DNA of 52,405 nt from Selenomonadaceae bacterium (GCA_017549815.1 JAFYNH010000019.1:1-52405), one strand, 5' to 3'; shown: positions 39,186 to 47,051, counted from the first letter of the stretch. The notes: a model not told the origin generated them from the letters alone. Translations and numbers: made by a program.

Positions 39186-40004
39186 ATGAAAAGAATTTTA
39201 ATCTTAGCACTGAGTTTTTTCTGCATAATCTGCGCGGGTTGTGCTAAAGTAAATTTTGACTTGATAATCACGAGCGACGGCGCAGTCTTCAGAAAATGGC
39301 AATTCTTGGGAACTACTCCGTTCACTCAGGAAATTGAAAATATCAAGATTAATAACGAAAAACTTTTTCCCGACTTGAAAATCAAAACCGTTGCCGAAGG
39401 CGAAATGCACGGCTACGAATTCAGCCTTTACTATCCCGATATTGAATCGTTTGCGCAGGCGAAAAGCGAACATTATGCGATAACCGTAGGAAAGAATAAG
39501 GGCATTTCGCGTCATAAAAGCTGGTTTTTCGACGAATACGATTTTGATTTTTTTATAAAAGGCTCGCAAGCTAATGTCCCCGTCGGTGCAACGGTTAATC
39601 AAGCAATGTTCTCGGAAGTTGTTTACGACAACACAATCCGTTTGCCTTATCCCGCCGAAAGTCACAATGCCGATACCGTTTTGGAAGGCGGCAAAGCTTT
39701 AAAGTGGGATTTGGCTCCTGTGTTGTTATACGGCGGCGAAAAACATATGAACGTCCGATTCAAAATCTGGCATAAGGATAAACTTTTCATGACGGCGGCG
39801 ATTGAACTTTTGCTGTTGGCGGCGACGATATTTTTCTTTATCAAGGCTCGCGCAGAGGAGTTTGAAAATATCGGCAAGGATTTTCGGTTCAAGCGGAATG
39901 TATTTGCAGGGCTTTTTATTGCGCTAGGAATAATTTCTGCGTACTTAATTTTAATGCCTGTAACGTTCACCGAAGCCGACATAATATCAGTAGCTAGGAA
40001 CTAG
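39186..40004 (+). CDS. DUF3153/LppM-like lipoprotein with C-terminal membrane helices (272 aa)
   Basis: ATG 39186. Lipoprotein signal with lipobox CAGC (IICAGCAKVNFDLII). The body (about 20-200) begins with a segment of the kind seen in DUF3153 proteins (KVNFDLIITSDGAVFRKWQF), then two membrane helices near the C-terminus (AIELLLLAATIFFFIKA, about 211-227, and FAGLFIALGIISAYLILM, about 243-260). Function unknown. Its last residues (SVARN) and TAG stop derive from the start of heptamer array 5. Confidence 0.65.
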   Translation: MKRILILALSFFCIICAGCAKVNFDLIITSDGAVFRKWQFLGTTPFTQEIENIKINNEKLFPDLKIKTVAEGEMHGYEFSLYYPDIESFAQAKSEHYAITVGKNKGISRHKSWFFDEYDFDFFIKGSQANVPVGATVNQAMFSEVVYDNTIRLPYPAESHNADTVLEGGKALKWDLAPVLLYGGEKHMNVRFKIWHKDKLFMTAAIELLLLAATIFFFIKARAEEFENIGKDFRFKRNVFAGLFIALGIISAYLILMPVTFTEADIISVARN

Positions 40005-40072
40005 GGGCTAGTTGTTAGGAACTAGTAACTAATCCCTACTAGTCCCTAAATCCTAGTCTCCAGTCCCTAGAT
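40000..40072. repeat. Heptamer hairpin array 5 (lipoprotein to rpsT)
   Basis: Left-arm units CTAGGAA, CTAGGGG, CTAGTTG, TTAGGAA; right-arm units TAATCCC, TAGTCCC, TAAATCC, TAGTCTC, CAGTCCC. It includes the TAG stop of the lipoprotein gene and ends about 10 bp before the rpsT promoter. Confidence 0.8.
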
Positions 40073-40082
40073 TAAAAAGTCC

Positions 40083-40111
40083 TTGCATTTTAAATCGCGC
40101 TGTGCTAGACT
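40083..40111 (+). promoter_or_regulatory. rpsT promoter
   Basis: TTGCAT (40083-40088), 17-bp spacer, TAGACT (40106-40111). Confidence 0.55.
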
Positions 40112-40150
40112 TTCACAGTTATAAAAATTTTTATCAAGGAGGTATTTGGA

Positions 40151-40417
40151 TTGCCTAACATAAAATCTTCGATTAAAAGCATGAAAGTTGATGCCAAACG
40201 TCATGACCGTAACGTCTTTGAAAAAACTCGCATGAAGAAGGCGCAGAAACAAGTTTTGGCGGCAATCGCGGCAGGTGACGCGGCAGAGGCTCAAAGACTT
40301 TTGCCGGCGGCTCATAAAGCTATCGACCAAGCAGCGGCTAACAACACCATTCATAAAAACGCCGCCGCTCGCAAAAAATCTAAGCTTACACTTAAAGTCA
40401 ACGCAGTTTCGGCTTAA
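40151..40417 (+). CDS. rpsT: 30S ribosomal protein S20
   Basis: 88 aa, TTG start behind AAGGAGG. Standard S20: MPNIKSSIKSMKVDAKRHDRN at the N-terminus, an Ala/Lys-rich helical body and IHKNAAARKKSKL near the end. It binds 16S rRNA early in 30S assembly. S20 often starts at TTG and controls its own translation in enteric bacteria; the TTG here may serve the same end. Monocistronic: own promoter and terminator. Confidence 0.95.
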   Translation: MPNIKSSIKSMKVDAKRHDRNVFEKTRMKKAQKQVLAAIAAGDAAEAQRLLPAAHKAIDQAAANNTIHKNAAARKKSKLTLKVNAVSA

Positions 40418-40427
40418 GAATTTCTAA

Positions 40428-40460
40428 AGGGCTCGTCGAAGTGACGGGTTCTATTTTTTT
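40428..40460 (+). terminator. rpsT terminator
   Basis: AGGGCTCGTC pairs with GACGGGTTCT (two G-U pairs), followed by ATTTTTTTA. Confidence 0.7.
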
Positions 40461-40561
40461 ATACTAACGGCAAGATTAAAACCCGGGCGCAGCAAAAGAA
40501 AGTATGAAACTCTGCAGGGAAAAAGACGGGCTTATCGAAAGTATTTGGCGAGGTGTTAAAG

Positions 40562-41047
40562 TTGGCGATTGAAATTGAACGAAAATTTTTGGTCAACGCA
40601 AAAAAAATTTCTGCCGTAACCTTTTCTAGCGAAGAAAAAATTTGTCAGGGCTACTTATCGAATAACCCAACGGTTCGCGTTCGTCTGAAAAATAATCGCG
40701 GATTCTTGACGATAAAATCTTCAACAGTCGGCATTTCGCGACAAGAATTTGAATATGAAATTCCTGCCGCTGACGCTGAAGAACTTTTAAAGTTGTGCGA
40801 GCCAAAAGTTTTAAAAAAGATTCGGCGAAAAATTTCTTACGGCGGGCACGTTTGGGAAGTAGATTTTTTTGAAGGGCGTCATAAGGGCTTGATATTGGCG
40901 GAGGTCGAATTAAAATCCCCTAATGAACCCGTCAAATTGCCCGCGTGGATTTCAAGGGAAGTATCGAACGAGTCGCGCTACTTCAATTCAAATTTGGTAA
41001 AGAGCAAGCGGCGATACAATAACAATAAGCCGCAAAGAAAAAATTAA
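40562..41047 (+). CDS. CYTH-domain protein (inorganic triphosphatase-like)
   Basis: TTG at 40562 follows GAGGTG; the frame to 40553 starts inside that site. 161 aa. CYTH hallmark EIERKFLV at the N-terminus, then CQGYLSNNPTVRVRLKNNRGFLTIKSS, EYEIPAADAEELL and WEVDFFEGRHKGLILAEVELKS, giving the Glu/Lys/Arg-lined tunnel of the triphosphate tunnel metalloenzymes. These hydrolyse inorganic triphosphate or nucleoside triphosphates. A 100-base leader precedes it (nested CCCG/CGGG and GCAG/CTGC stems at about 40481-40536) and has no assigned function. Confidence 0.88.
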   Translation: MAIEIERKFLVNAKKISAVTFSSEEKICQGYLSNNPTVRVRLKNNRGFLTIKSSTVGISRQEFEYEIPAADAEELLKLCEPKVLKKIRRKISYGGHVWEVDFFEGRHKGLILAEVELKSPNEPVKLPAWISREVSNESRYFNSNLVKSKRRYNNNKPQRKN

Positions 41048-41078
41048 TTCGATCTTCGCATGATTTGGAGATGAGAAT

Positions 41079-41744
41079 TTGGTATCAGAGTGGGAATTAT
41101 TTTTAAGATTAACGTTGGCATGTGTTTTGGGCGGAATAATCGGCTACGAGCGGCAAAGTCGTAGAAAATCGGCGGGACTTCGTACAAATGTCCTTGTCTG
41201 CTTAGGCTCTTGCTTGATTATGGTTTTAAGTGAGGCTTTATATTTCAACGTCGAGGGGCGCACGAACGCCGACCCTGCGCGATTAGCGGCTCAAGTCGTC
41301 AGCGGCATAGGATTTTTAGGCGCGGGCGCAATTATGAAGGAAGGCTTAACCGTCACAGGCTTAACGACGGCGGCTAGTCTCTGGGTAGTGTCGGGCGTCG
41401 GGCTGGCAGTCGGCGCGGGCTACTATTCGGGTGCACTCTTAACGACGGCTTTAATCTTCGCGACGCTGGGAACTTTTTCGCGTATCGATGAATGGGTTAT
41501 GCACGAAAAGAATTTGCTGATAACGATTCACACGAAGGATAAGCCCGGACAACTAATGAATATAAGCTCGTGCATAGACGATTTGCAGTTGAAGATTCGC
41601 GACGTGAAAGTCAAGGCGGCGGACGATTCGACGGAAACGCTGATAATCGAGATGGAAGTTTATAATCACCGTGCCTTGAAGAATGTAATTGTGCTGGACG
41701 CGGTTAAGCGGATTGACGGCGTTATCAGCGTTGATGTTAATTAA
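41079..41744 (+). CDS. mgtC: MgtC/SapB-family membrane protein
   Basis: 221 aa, TTG start behind GGAGATG. The MgtC core occupies about 1-130: LTLACVLGGIIGYERQSRRKSAGLRTNVLVCLGSCLIM, then RLAAQVVSGIGFLGAGAIMKEG and LTTAASLWVVSGVGLAVGAGYY. The C-terminal about 80 residues (NLLITIHTKDKPGQLMNISSCIDDL) look like an ACT regulatory domain. MgtC proteins modulate Mg2+ and phosphate homeostasis, including F-type ATPase regulation in Salmonella; the role here is not shown. Confidence 0.88.
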   Translation: MVSEWELFLRLTLACVLGGIIGYERQSRRKSAGLRTNVLVCLGSCLIMVLSEALYFNVEGRTNADPARLAAQVVSGIGFLGAGAIMKEGLTVTGLTTAASLWVVSGVGLAVGAGYYSGALLTTALIFATLGTFSRIDEWVMHEKNLLITIHTKDKPGQLMNISSCIDDLQLKIRDVKVKAADDSTETLIIEMEVYNHRALKNVIVLDAVKRIDGVISVDVN

Positions 41745-41815
41745 GAGGAGCTAGGGGCGAGGAACTAAGAACTAAAAACTACTAGTTCCTAAAAACTAAT
41801 TCCTAGTTCCTAGAC
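41745..41815. repeat. Heptamer hairpin array 6 (mgtC to deaminase-like gene)
   Basis: Left-arm units GAGGAGC, TAGGGGC, GAGGAAC, TAAGAAC, TAAAAAC; right-arm units TAGTTCC, TAAAAAC, TAATTCC, TAGTTCC. It runs from the mgtC TAA stop to the GGGAGG site of the next gene. Confidence 0.8.
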
Positions 41816-41830
41816 ATGGGAGGTTTTTTG

Positions 41831-42220
41831 ATGAATTACGATATTGTTGATACGATTGTACGAACGGCGATTGACGCAATACGCAATGCCTACGTTGAAC
41901 ACGGCTCGATAGCTACGGGCGCATGTCTTTTGGCGGCGGACGGCACTCTTTACAGCGGTTGCGCGATTGATAGCGTGATTCCCGAATACAAATTGCCAGC
42001 GGAAGTCGTAGTTATGGCAAAGGCAATTTCTGAGGGCAAGCGCGAATTCGACGCGGTTTGTGTCGTCGCGGACATTGCGGGAACTTATACGCCCGACGAA
42101 CTTTGTCATAAATTCTTATTGGAATTCAACGTTCCGGAAATAATTTTGGCGGACTTGGAAGGCAATACAAAAGTCATGCCGCTTGAAGAATTGGTTCCCT
42201 ATAAAACTCGTCGTCGCTGA
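41831..42220 (+). CDS. Cytidine deaminase-like protein with lost zinc ligands (129 aa)
   Basis: ATG 41831 follows GGGAGG. The fold pattern of homotetrameric cytidine deaminase is clear: GACLLAADGTLYSGCAIDS, AKAISEGKREFDAVCVVAD and LCHKFLLEF. The active site is not: CAE of the catalytic motif reads PAE (the Glu is kept, the zinc Cys is Pro), and PCxxC reads PDELC, keeping only one Cys. Two of three zinc ligands are missing, so deamination is unlikely. It may bind nucleosides without turnover. Monocistronic with a strong terminator. Confidence 0.75.
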   Translation: MNYDIVDTIVRTAIDAIRNAYVEHGSIATGACLLAADGTLYSGCAIDSVIPEYKLPAEVVVMAKAISEGKREFDAVCVVADIAGTYTPDELCHKFLLEFNVPEIILADLEGNTKVMPLEELVPYKTRRR

Positions 42221-42237
42221 AAATTTTGGCAGTAAAA

Positions 42238-42275
42238 AACTCCTTCAAACCAAACGGCTCGGAGGAGTTTTTTAT
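42238..42275. terminator. Terminator between the deaminase-like gene and ftsL
   Basis: AACTCCT / AGGAGTT stem (42238-42244 with 42263-42269), followed by TTTTATTT on the plus strand. Confidence 0.75.
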
Positions 42276-42284
42276 TTGCTTAAA

Positions 42285-42653
42285 TCATCGATCGTGAGAG
42301 AAGTACATTTTACGCGGAACAATCATGCCGAGTTCATCTTCGGCGATTTGCTTAATGCGTTGCGGCGATTTGAGCTGAGCAATTTCGACGCGGAGGCGTT
42401 CGTTCTCCAATTCGACTTGCTGAGCTTGCTCTTGAGTGGCGACCAGCGCATAACCCCGGCTCGCGCAGATTCCGCTACGTATGACGACTGCCATTGCTAA
42501 AATCGTAAACACCAAGAAAAATACTCGGCAACGCGACCGCAAAAGGTGATTGAGGCGCGGGCGACCGTTAATTACTGTCAAATTAGTTTCCTGCGCGGAA
42601 GTTTCATTTTGAACAGCTTTATCATAATTTTTGGATTTACGTTTTATTGTCAT
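42285..42653 (-). CDS. ftsL: Cell division protein FtsL
   Basis: 122 aa. A polar N-terminal tail (about 1-40), one membrane helix (VFFLVFTILAMAVVIRSGI, about 44-62) and a periplasmic coiled coil (TQEQAQQVELENERLRVEIAQL, about 72-95) ending ELGMIVPRK, the FtsL arrangement. It follows rsmH at 1-2 bp spacing, the order found in the dcw cluster. FtsL joins DivIC and FtsW/FtsI at the septum. Confidence 0.85.
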   Translation of the reverse strand: MTIKRKSKNYDKAVQNETSAQETNLTVINGRPRLNHLLRSRCRVFFLVFTILAMAVVIRSGICASRGYALVATQEQAQQVELENERLRVEIAQLKSPQRIKQIAEDELGMIVPRKMYFSHDR

Positions 42654-42654
42654 A

Positions 42655-43605
42655 CTATTCCTCCTCTGAATTTATGTCGAAAATTTTATCGGCGACGCGC
42701 AACTTTGCTGATTTAGCGCGACTGTTGCTTTTAATTTCAATCTGCGCGGGCGTAATAGCTTTTCCGAGAATTTTAATCGCCGCCTTGTGATTGCAAACGC
42801 AGACGGGGAAATTTTTCGGGCAAATGCAACCCTGCGCGAGCGTCTTAAGCGTCTCCTTAACAATTCTATCTTCGAGCGAGTGAAACGTTATAACCGCGAG
42901 TCTCCCGCCGATTTTAAGTCGGGCGACGGCATTTTTAATCGCGTCGGATAAAATTTCTAGTTCGCCGTTGACTTCAATCCTAATCGCCTGAAAAATCCTT
43001 TTAGCAGGATGTCCGCCGTTCTTTGTATGCGGCGCGTTGCTCTCAATAATTTTCACAAGTTCGCCCGTCGTCTCAATCGGAGAAATTTTCCTTTCTCGAC
43101 AAATGGCGGCGGCGATTCGTTTTGAAAATCTTTCCTCGCCGTATTCGCGGAAAATTTTTATCAAACGGTCTTCCTCGTAATTATTAATCACTTCGCGAGC
43201 CGTCAAACTTCGTCGCCTGTCCATGCGCATATCGAGCGGAGAATCTTTCATGTAAGAAAAACCGCGTTCGGGCGTATCGATTTGGTAAGAAGAAACTCCT
43301 AAGTCGAAAAGTGCGCCGTCAATTTTATCAACGTCCAAGTCGTCAAGAATTTCATTGAGCTTGCTGAAATTGCCGCGAATAATTTTCACGTCGCAAGCTA
43401 AGCCCGATAAATTTTCTGTAGCGGCTTTAATGGCGTCTTCATCTTGGTCTATGCCAATAATTTTACCCTGCGCGGAAAGTTTCTTACCAATCGCCAACGC
43501 ATGACCGCCGCCGCCTAATGTACAATCCAGATAAATTCCGTCCGACTTTATATTGAGCGAGTTCAGAACTTCCGCAACCATTATGCTCTTGTGATTAAAG
43601 TCCAT
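42655..43605 (-). CDS. rsmH: 16S rRNA m4C1402 methyltransferase RsmH
   Basis: 316 aa. N-terminal HKSIMVAEVLNSLNI, SAM-binding LDCTLGGGGHALAI and IGIDQDEDAIKAA, then the family blocks DGALFDLGVSSYQIDTPERGFSYMKDSPLDMRMD, HPAKRIFQAIRIEVNGEL, LAVITFHSLEDRIVK and the C-terminal CICPKNFPVCVC. It methylates N4 of C1402 in 16S rRNA. It is the first gene of the pair with ftsL; mraZ, normally upstream, is missing. Confidence 0.96.
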   Translation of the reverse strand: MDFNHKSIMVAEVLNSLNIKSDGIYLDCTLGGGGHALAIGKKLSAQGKIIGIDQDEDAIKAATENLSGLACDVKIIRGNFSKLNEILDDLDVDKIDGALFDLGVSSYQIDTPERGFSYMKDSPLDMRMDRRRSLTAREVINNYEEDRLIKIFREYGEERFSKRIAAAICRERKISPIETTGELVKIIESNAPHTKNGGHPAKRIFQAIRIEVNGELEILSDAIKNAVARLKIGGRLAVITFHSLEDRIVKETLKTLAQGCICPKNFPVCVCNHKAAIKILGKAITPAQIEIKSNSRAKSAKLRVADKIFDINSEEE

Positions 43606-43696
43606 ACTCTCGCCCCTTAACTGATTTTAGCGTTTACTTCGCGCTATGTACGAAATTTCCTTTAGCTTTCCAAAAAAATATTTCAGCAAACTTTCA

Positions 43697-43724
43697 TTGA
43701 CGCCTAAATTTCAGGTGATATAAT
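43697..43724 (+). promoter_or_regulatory. Promoter of the DUF1858 gene
   Basis: TTGACG (43697-43702), 16-bp spacer ending in TGA, TATAAT (43719-43724): a strong extended -10 promoter. Confidence 0.75.
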
Positions 43725-43752
43725 TTCCGGCAATTCAAAGGAGGAATTTTTA

Positions 43753-43992
43753 ATGAAAATTACCAAAGACATGAACATAGTTGAAGTTGTTCAGAAATAT
43801 CCCGATACCATGATGGTTTTCATGTATGCGGGCATGGGTTGTTTCGGCTGTCATGCCGCGCAGTTTGAAAATATAGAACAAGGCGCATTAGTTCACGGCA
43901 TAGACCCCGATAAACTCGTTGAGGCTTTGAACGAAATCGCTGACGCCTCTGACGAAGCCGACACTGAACTTGCTGGCGTTAATGCGCAATAA
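43753..43992 (+). CDS. DUF1858 redox-disulfide protein (79 aa)
   Basis: ATG behind AAAGGAGG. Pattern ITKDMNIVEVVQKYPDTMMVFMYAGMGCFGCHAAQFENIEQGA with the CFGC disulfide pair at about residues 30-33, as in the prismane (hybrid cluster protein)-associated domain. Such small proteins are thought to act with hybrid cluster protein or other anaerobic redox enzymes. It is expressed alone from a strong promoter. The stop touches the convergent nitroreductase stop. Confidence 0.85.
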   Translation: MKITKDMNIVEVVQKYPDTMMVFMYAGMGCFGCHAAQFENIEQGALVHGIDPDKLVEALNEIADASDEADTELAGVNAQ

Positions 43993-44514
43993 TTATTCTC
44001 TGTAAGAAACTTTATCGAAATTAAGCTTGTCGAGTTCGCGGGCACGCGGCTCTTTTGCAGGAATGCCTAATGATAAAACCGCTTGACAGGCAAAATTTTC
44101 TGGAAAGTTAAGCAGTCCGCGCAGATAGTCTTCACTTGCCGAATCGTCTTCAGCCTCGCGGTTGCGGACTTGAATCCAACAGTTGCCAATGCCGAGCGAA
44201 GTCGCGACCAATTCCATATTCATCATAGCAACGCACGAATCCTCAACAAAGGTATCAGAAATATTTTTATCGGCAATGACGACGACAGCCGCCGCCGCGC
44301 CTTCCAACATTTTAGCAACGCCCTTGCGACAATGCGACATCTTTTCAAGGAGTTCGCGATTAGTGACGACAATAAACTCGCAAGGATATTTAGAGTGACC
44401 ACTCGGCGCAAGTAAGGCACCACTTACAATTTGTTTGAGCTGTTCGTCCGAAAGTTTATCATCAGTGTAGCGGCGGACGCTCCTGCGCGAACGCATTATT
44501 TCTAACATTTCCAT
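43993..44514 (-). CDS. Nitroreductase-family flavoprotein (cytoplasmic)
   Basis: 173 aa. FMN-binding nitroreductase motifs: RSRRSVRRYTDDKLSDEQL near the N-terminus, LAPSGHSKYPCEFIVV, and near the end SLGIGNCWIQVR and LGIPAKEP. No signal peptide. Members reduce nitro compounds, quinones or flavins with NAD(P)H. The gene is flanked by a bidirectional terminator at its 5' side. Substrate unknown. Confidence 0.87.
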   Translation of the reverse strand: MEMLEIMRSRRSVRRYTDDKLSDEQLKQIVSGALLAPSGHSKYPCEFIVVTNRELLEKMSHCRKGVAKMLEGAAAAVVVIADKNISDTFVEDSCVAMMNMELVATSLGIGNCWIQVRNREAEDDSASEDYLRGLLNFPENFACQAVLSLGIPAKEPRARELDKLNFDKVSYRE

Positions 44515-44540
44515 TTAATCAAATCCTTTTTTATAATCTA

Positions 44541-44575
44541 AAAGTCGGAGACTGTTTTAAGCCCCCGACTTTTTT
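44541..44575. terminator. Terminator between secreted protein gene and nitroreductase
   Basis: AAAGTCGG / CCGACTTT stem with TTTTC on the plus strand and TTTTTAG on the minus strand; it should stop the minus-strand gene ending at 44594. Confidence 0.75.
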
Positions 44576-44593
44576 CTTACTTACGATAAATTT

Positions 44594-45502
44594 TTATTGA
44601 ACAATATCATTGACGGGCTTAGCCTTGAGAACGTCTTTGGGCAGTTCAAATTTTTTCTTAGCGGCGGGGTCAGCGGGATAAGTCGTGTAAGCGCGAATCT
44701 CGCTGTAGTAAGCAACCGTTTCAAGGAGATTACTCACATCGTCCGACCAAACTTGATTCGGGTCATTGAGCGCGGCGCGTGCCAACTCTTGAATGATTCC
44801 CGAAAGATTGAATTGCATTGCGACCGTATGCCAATCGCGCTTGTCAATCGTCCACATGTACCAAACATCGGCGTTGCGGAAAGCTTTATCTAAATAATCA
44901 ACGAACATATTCTGCAATTCGCTTTCGTCGGCGGCACCGTTATCGGCGGGATTTTCATTAGCCTTTTCCTTAAGATCATTGGCAACACGTTCGCCGTCGA
45001 CATGTACCAACATAATGCGGCGATAATCATTTTCCTGCAGAATGGTAACTTCTTTAGTGCCAGCGATTATCTCCTCAACCTCTTCGGGCGTCGGCGTGGT
45101 GATAAAATCGGTGACGACTGCGGCAAGACTCGGCGTAGTAAATTTCGACCATTTCTTGTCGCTCTTGAAATAAATATCCATGTTCTTGCCGTTTTGAATC
45201 ATGTAATAGGGGATAACCTGTTCGGTGACAGAGCCGTCGTCGGTGTAAATCCAAAGCGAAAATTCGCCCGTCGATTTAAAAGTATCGCCGTCAGCCATGC
45301 CCAAAATTTCAAGCTCAGCCTGAACGAACGGCGACGCAAATAAAATATCCTGACGGAAAATTCTATCCGCCGCGTCCGAGTCCGAAAGCAAAGCCTCACG
45401 AAATGCCGCCATACCTTCCGATTCTTCCGCGAAAGTTTTAGCGGGGAAAATCATTGCGCAAAGCAACATTATTGCCGCGCATAAGCCGAAAAATCTTTTC
45501 AT
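44594..45502 (-). CDS. Secreted protein of unknown function (302 aa)
   Basis: ATG 45502 behind GGGAGG. Cleavable signal peptide (FFGLCAAIMLLCAMIFPAKTFA). The mature part is acidic and contains QAELEILGMADGDTFKSTGEFSLWIYTDD and DVWYMWTIDKRDWHTVAMQFNLS, suggesting a curved beta-sheet lipid-binding-like or DUF6612-like fold, but I do not recognise a family with confidence. Its upstream neighbour (45525-46226) ends 22 bp away, so the two are likely one transcript. Confidence 0.6.
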   Translation of the reverse strand: MKRFFGLCAAIMLLCAMIFPAKTFAEESEGMAAFREALLSDSDAADRIFRQDILFASPFVQAELEILGMADGDTFKSTGEFSLWIYTDDGSVTEQVIPYYMIQNGKNMDIYFKSDKKWSKFTTPSLAAVVTDFITTPTPEEVEEIIAGTKEVTILQENDYRRIMLVHVDGERVANDLKEKANENPADNGAADESELQNMFVDYLDKAFRNADVWYMWTIDKRDWHTVAMQFNLSGIIQELARAALNDPNQVWSDDVSNLLETVAYYSEIRAYTTYPADPAAKKKFELPKDVLKAKPVNDIVQ

Positions 45503-45524
45503 TAATAAACCTCCCTAAATTTTG

Positions 45525-46226
45525 TCAACGAATTTTCTTGCCCAAGTCTTCAAAGAAATCTTTGGTAATTCTGCCAAACATTCCCTTTTGCGCTTGATAG
45601 TCCTTGCGGTCGCGAACGTCTCTACGCCCAAAAACTTCCGCGCCGCTCCGAGCGTCATAAGCTTTCAACGTCATTTCAATCGAAGTAACGTCAACTCTGC
45701 GCGGCGGATAAGTCACGGGAACTTGAATATAATACGTTTCCTCATGACGATTTCCATAGCGGTCGTAGCGAGTGCGCGTTTCCTTTTTTTGCTCCCAAAC
45801 TGTACGCTCCGGCTCAATGTAATAGGTATTCTCCAAGTTATCAACGTTGGCAGTAACCCATGCGTCCGCTATTTTGTAGGCGTTTTGCATGACAATTTGC
45901 CGCGCCTGCGTAGGGTTAGAATAGGCAATACTTTCAAGATTCATGCCGAGCTGATAGCCGAGCGAACGATAAGCCTCACGCTCGGTTATGACGTTGCATT
46001 TGAGGCGTCGGGCATTGTCGATAAAAGTATCCTGAAAGTTACGGTATTCGATTGAGCCGCCGTAATTCGCGCCGTAGTTAGCCGTCACGTCGAAGACGAT
46101 AACCGTCCTGATATTGCGGAAATAATAATTCCTATCAGCCCAATCGGTTTTCTCGGCGGAAACGTTTTGCGACAACGTAATCATCGCCAGCAACAGAATC
46201 ACGCCGAAAAATTTTTTGATGAACAT
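45525..46226 (-). CDS. Secreted protein of unknown function (233 aa)
   Basis: ATG 46226 with TTGGAGGTG 6 bp upstream; the frame to 46286 lacks a site. Signal peptide FIKKFFGVILLLAMITLSQNVSA. The mature part has YRNFQDTFIDNARRLKCNVITEREA, YYIQVPVTYPPRRVDVTSIEMTLKAYDARSG and Arg/Tyr-rich strands, and ends basic. The pattern of an ABC-type or LPS-assembly lipoprotein of the CsgG-like kind is possible, but unproven. Likely periplasmic. Confidence 0.55.
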   Translation of the reverse strand: MFIKKFFGVILLLAMITLSQNVSAEKTDWADRNYYFRNIRTVIVFDVTANYGANYGGSIEYRNFQDTFIDNARRLKCNVITEREAYRSLGYQLGMNLESIAYSNPTQARQIVMQNAYKIADAWVTANVDNLENTYYIEPERTVWEQKKETRTRYDRYGNRHEETYYIQVPVTYPPRRVDVTSIEMTLKAYDARSGAEVFGRRDVRDRKDYQAQKGMFGRITKDFFEDLGKKIR

Positions 46227-46283
46227 AAATTCACCTCCAAAAATTAAATTTATGATTAGTGATGCGCAACGATAAGACGAAAT

Positions 46284-46330
46284 CATTACGCATTGCGCAT
46301 TCCTAATTCCTAATTCCTCATTCCTAATTG
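46284..46330. repeat. Heptamer array 7 (nitroreductase 3' end)
   Basis: Units CATTACG, CATTGCG, CATTCCT, AATTCCT, AATTCCT, CATTCCT, AATTGC. On the coding strand the nitroreductase TAG stop (46324-46326) is part of the array. GATGCGCAA at 46261 pairs with TTGCGCATT, giving a hairpin. The words recur inside the signal peptides of lipoproteins C and G. Confidence 0.75.
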
Positions 46331-46974
46331 CAGTATCCTACGCTCTGCGCGAGGAGAATAATTTTATCGGCAGAGAGTCGGGCGACTTTCTTGAATTCTT
46401 CGCGATTGATTGAACCGCGCACACAATTCCCTAAACCCTCAGTCTCGGCGACAAGCGCGACACTTTGAACCATTGCTCCCGCCGCTATGTTCGCGAAAGA
46501 AATTTGGGCGTCACGGGGCGAAGCGTATTTTGCATTAGCCCAAGCTTTTGGCATTTCGACGTAAACCAGATTAACAGCCGCCTTTTCGACAAAACTTTGT
46601 CCCGTCGTCGTGATAGCGCGATAATCGCCTTCAGCAATGAGCTTGAGCTTGTTATTTGCTGGGTCGTAAAGATAAATGCCCTCTTTAGTGACGGCGTAGA
46701 CTTCGACGGAGTAAACGCCAAGAGCCGCAGGATTAACGCGCTTGCCGTTTTCGCGATTGATACCGTTCGCCGCCCAGAGGATTTTGGACAACTGCGCGGG
46801 CGTCAAAGCTTTGTCGACAAAGTTTCTGTTACTTTTACGTTGCTGAAGAGCTTGCGTTACAGAAATTTCGTCGCTATTAATCCCGACCGTCGGCAAAATT
46901 ATTTCGCTTTGCGCGGCGTAAGAAGTTGTTGACATAAAAATCATCACCGCCAATGTAAGTAAAAATTTTTTCAT
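46324..46974 (-). CDS. Exported SagB-like nitroreductase (216 aa)
   Basis: ATG 46974 behind GGAGGTAG. An N-terminal signal peptide (FLLTLAVMIFMSTTSYA) is followed by a nitroreductase/SagB-type fold: VTQALQQRKSNRNFVDKALTPAQLSKILWAANGINR (FMN-binding Arg/Ser) and NIAAGAMVQSVALVAETEGLGNCVRGSI. Export of a flavin enzyme is unusual and implies a periplasmic redox role with flavin loaded before or after export. No twin-arginine motif is seen, so export would be by Sec. The TAG stop lies in heptamer array 7. Confidence 0.8.
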   Translation of the reverse strand: MKKFLLTLAVMIFMSTTSYAAQSEIILPTVGINSDEISVTQALQQRKSNRNFVDKALTPAQLSKILWAANGINRENGKRVNPAALGVYSVEVYAVTKEGIYLYDPANNKLKLIAEGDYRAITTTGQSFVEKAAVNLVYVEMPKAWANAKYASPRDAQISFANIAAGAMVQSVALVAETEGLGNCVRGSINREEFKKVARLSADKIILLAQSVGYCN

Positions 46975-46996
46975 GAAACTACCTCCGCATATAATG

Positions 46997-47051
46997 GCTA
47001 GTCCCTAGTCCCTAATCCCTAGCCTCTAGCCCCTAATCCCTAGCCTCTAAT
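46997..47051. repeat. Heptamer array 8 (hldD 3' end)
   Basis: Eight units: TAGTCCC, TAGTCCC, TAATCCC, TAGCCTC, TAGCCCC, TAATCCC, TAGCCTC, TAATCG. The cleanest tandem copy, one arm only. On the coding strand it supplies the hldD C-terminus and stop. Confidence 0.85.

Noticed and set aside
46997..47051. CRISPR array
   Set aside because: The units are 7 bp, contiguous and without unique spacers, and no cas genes are present.
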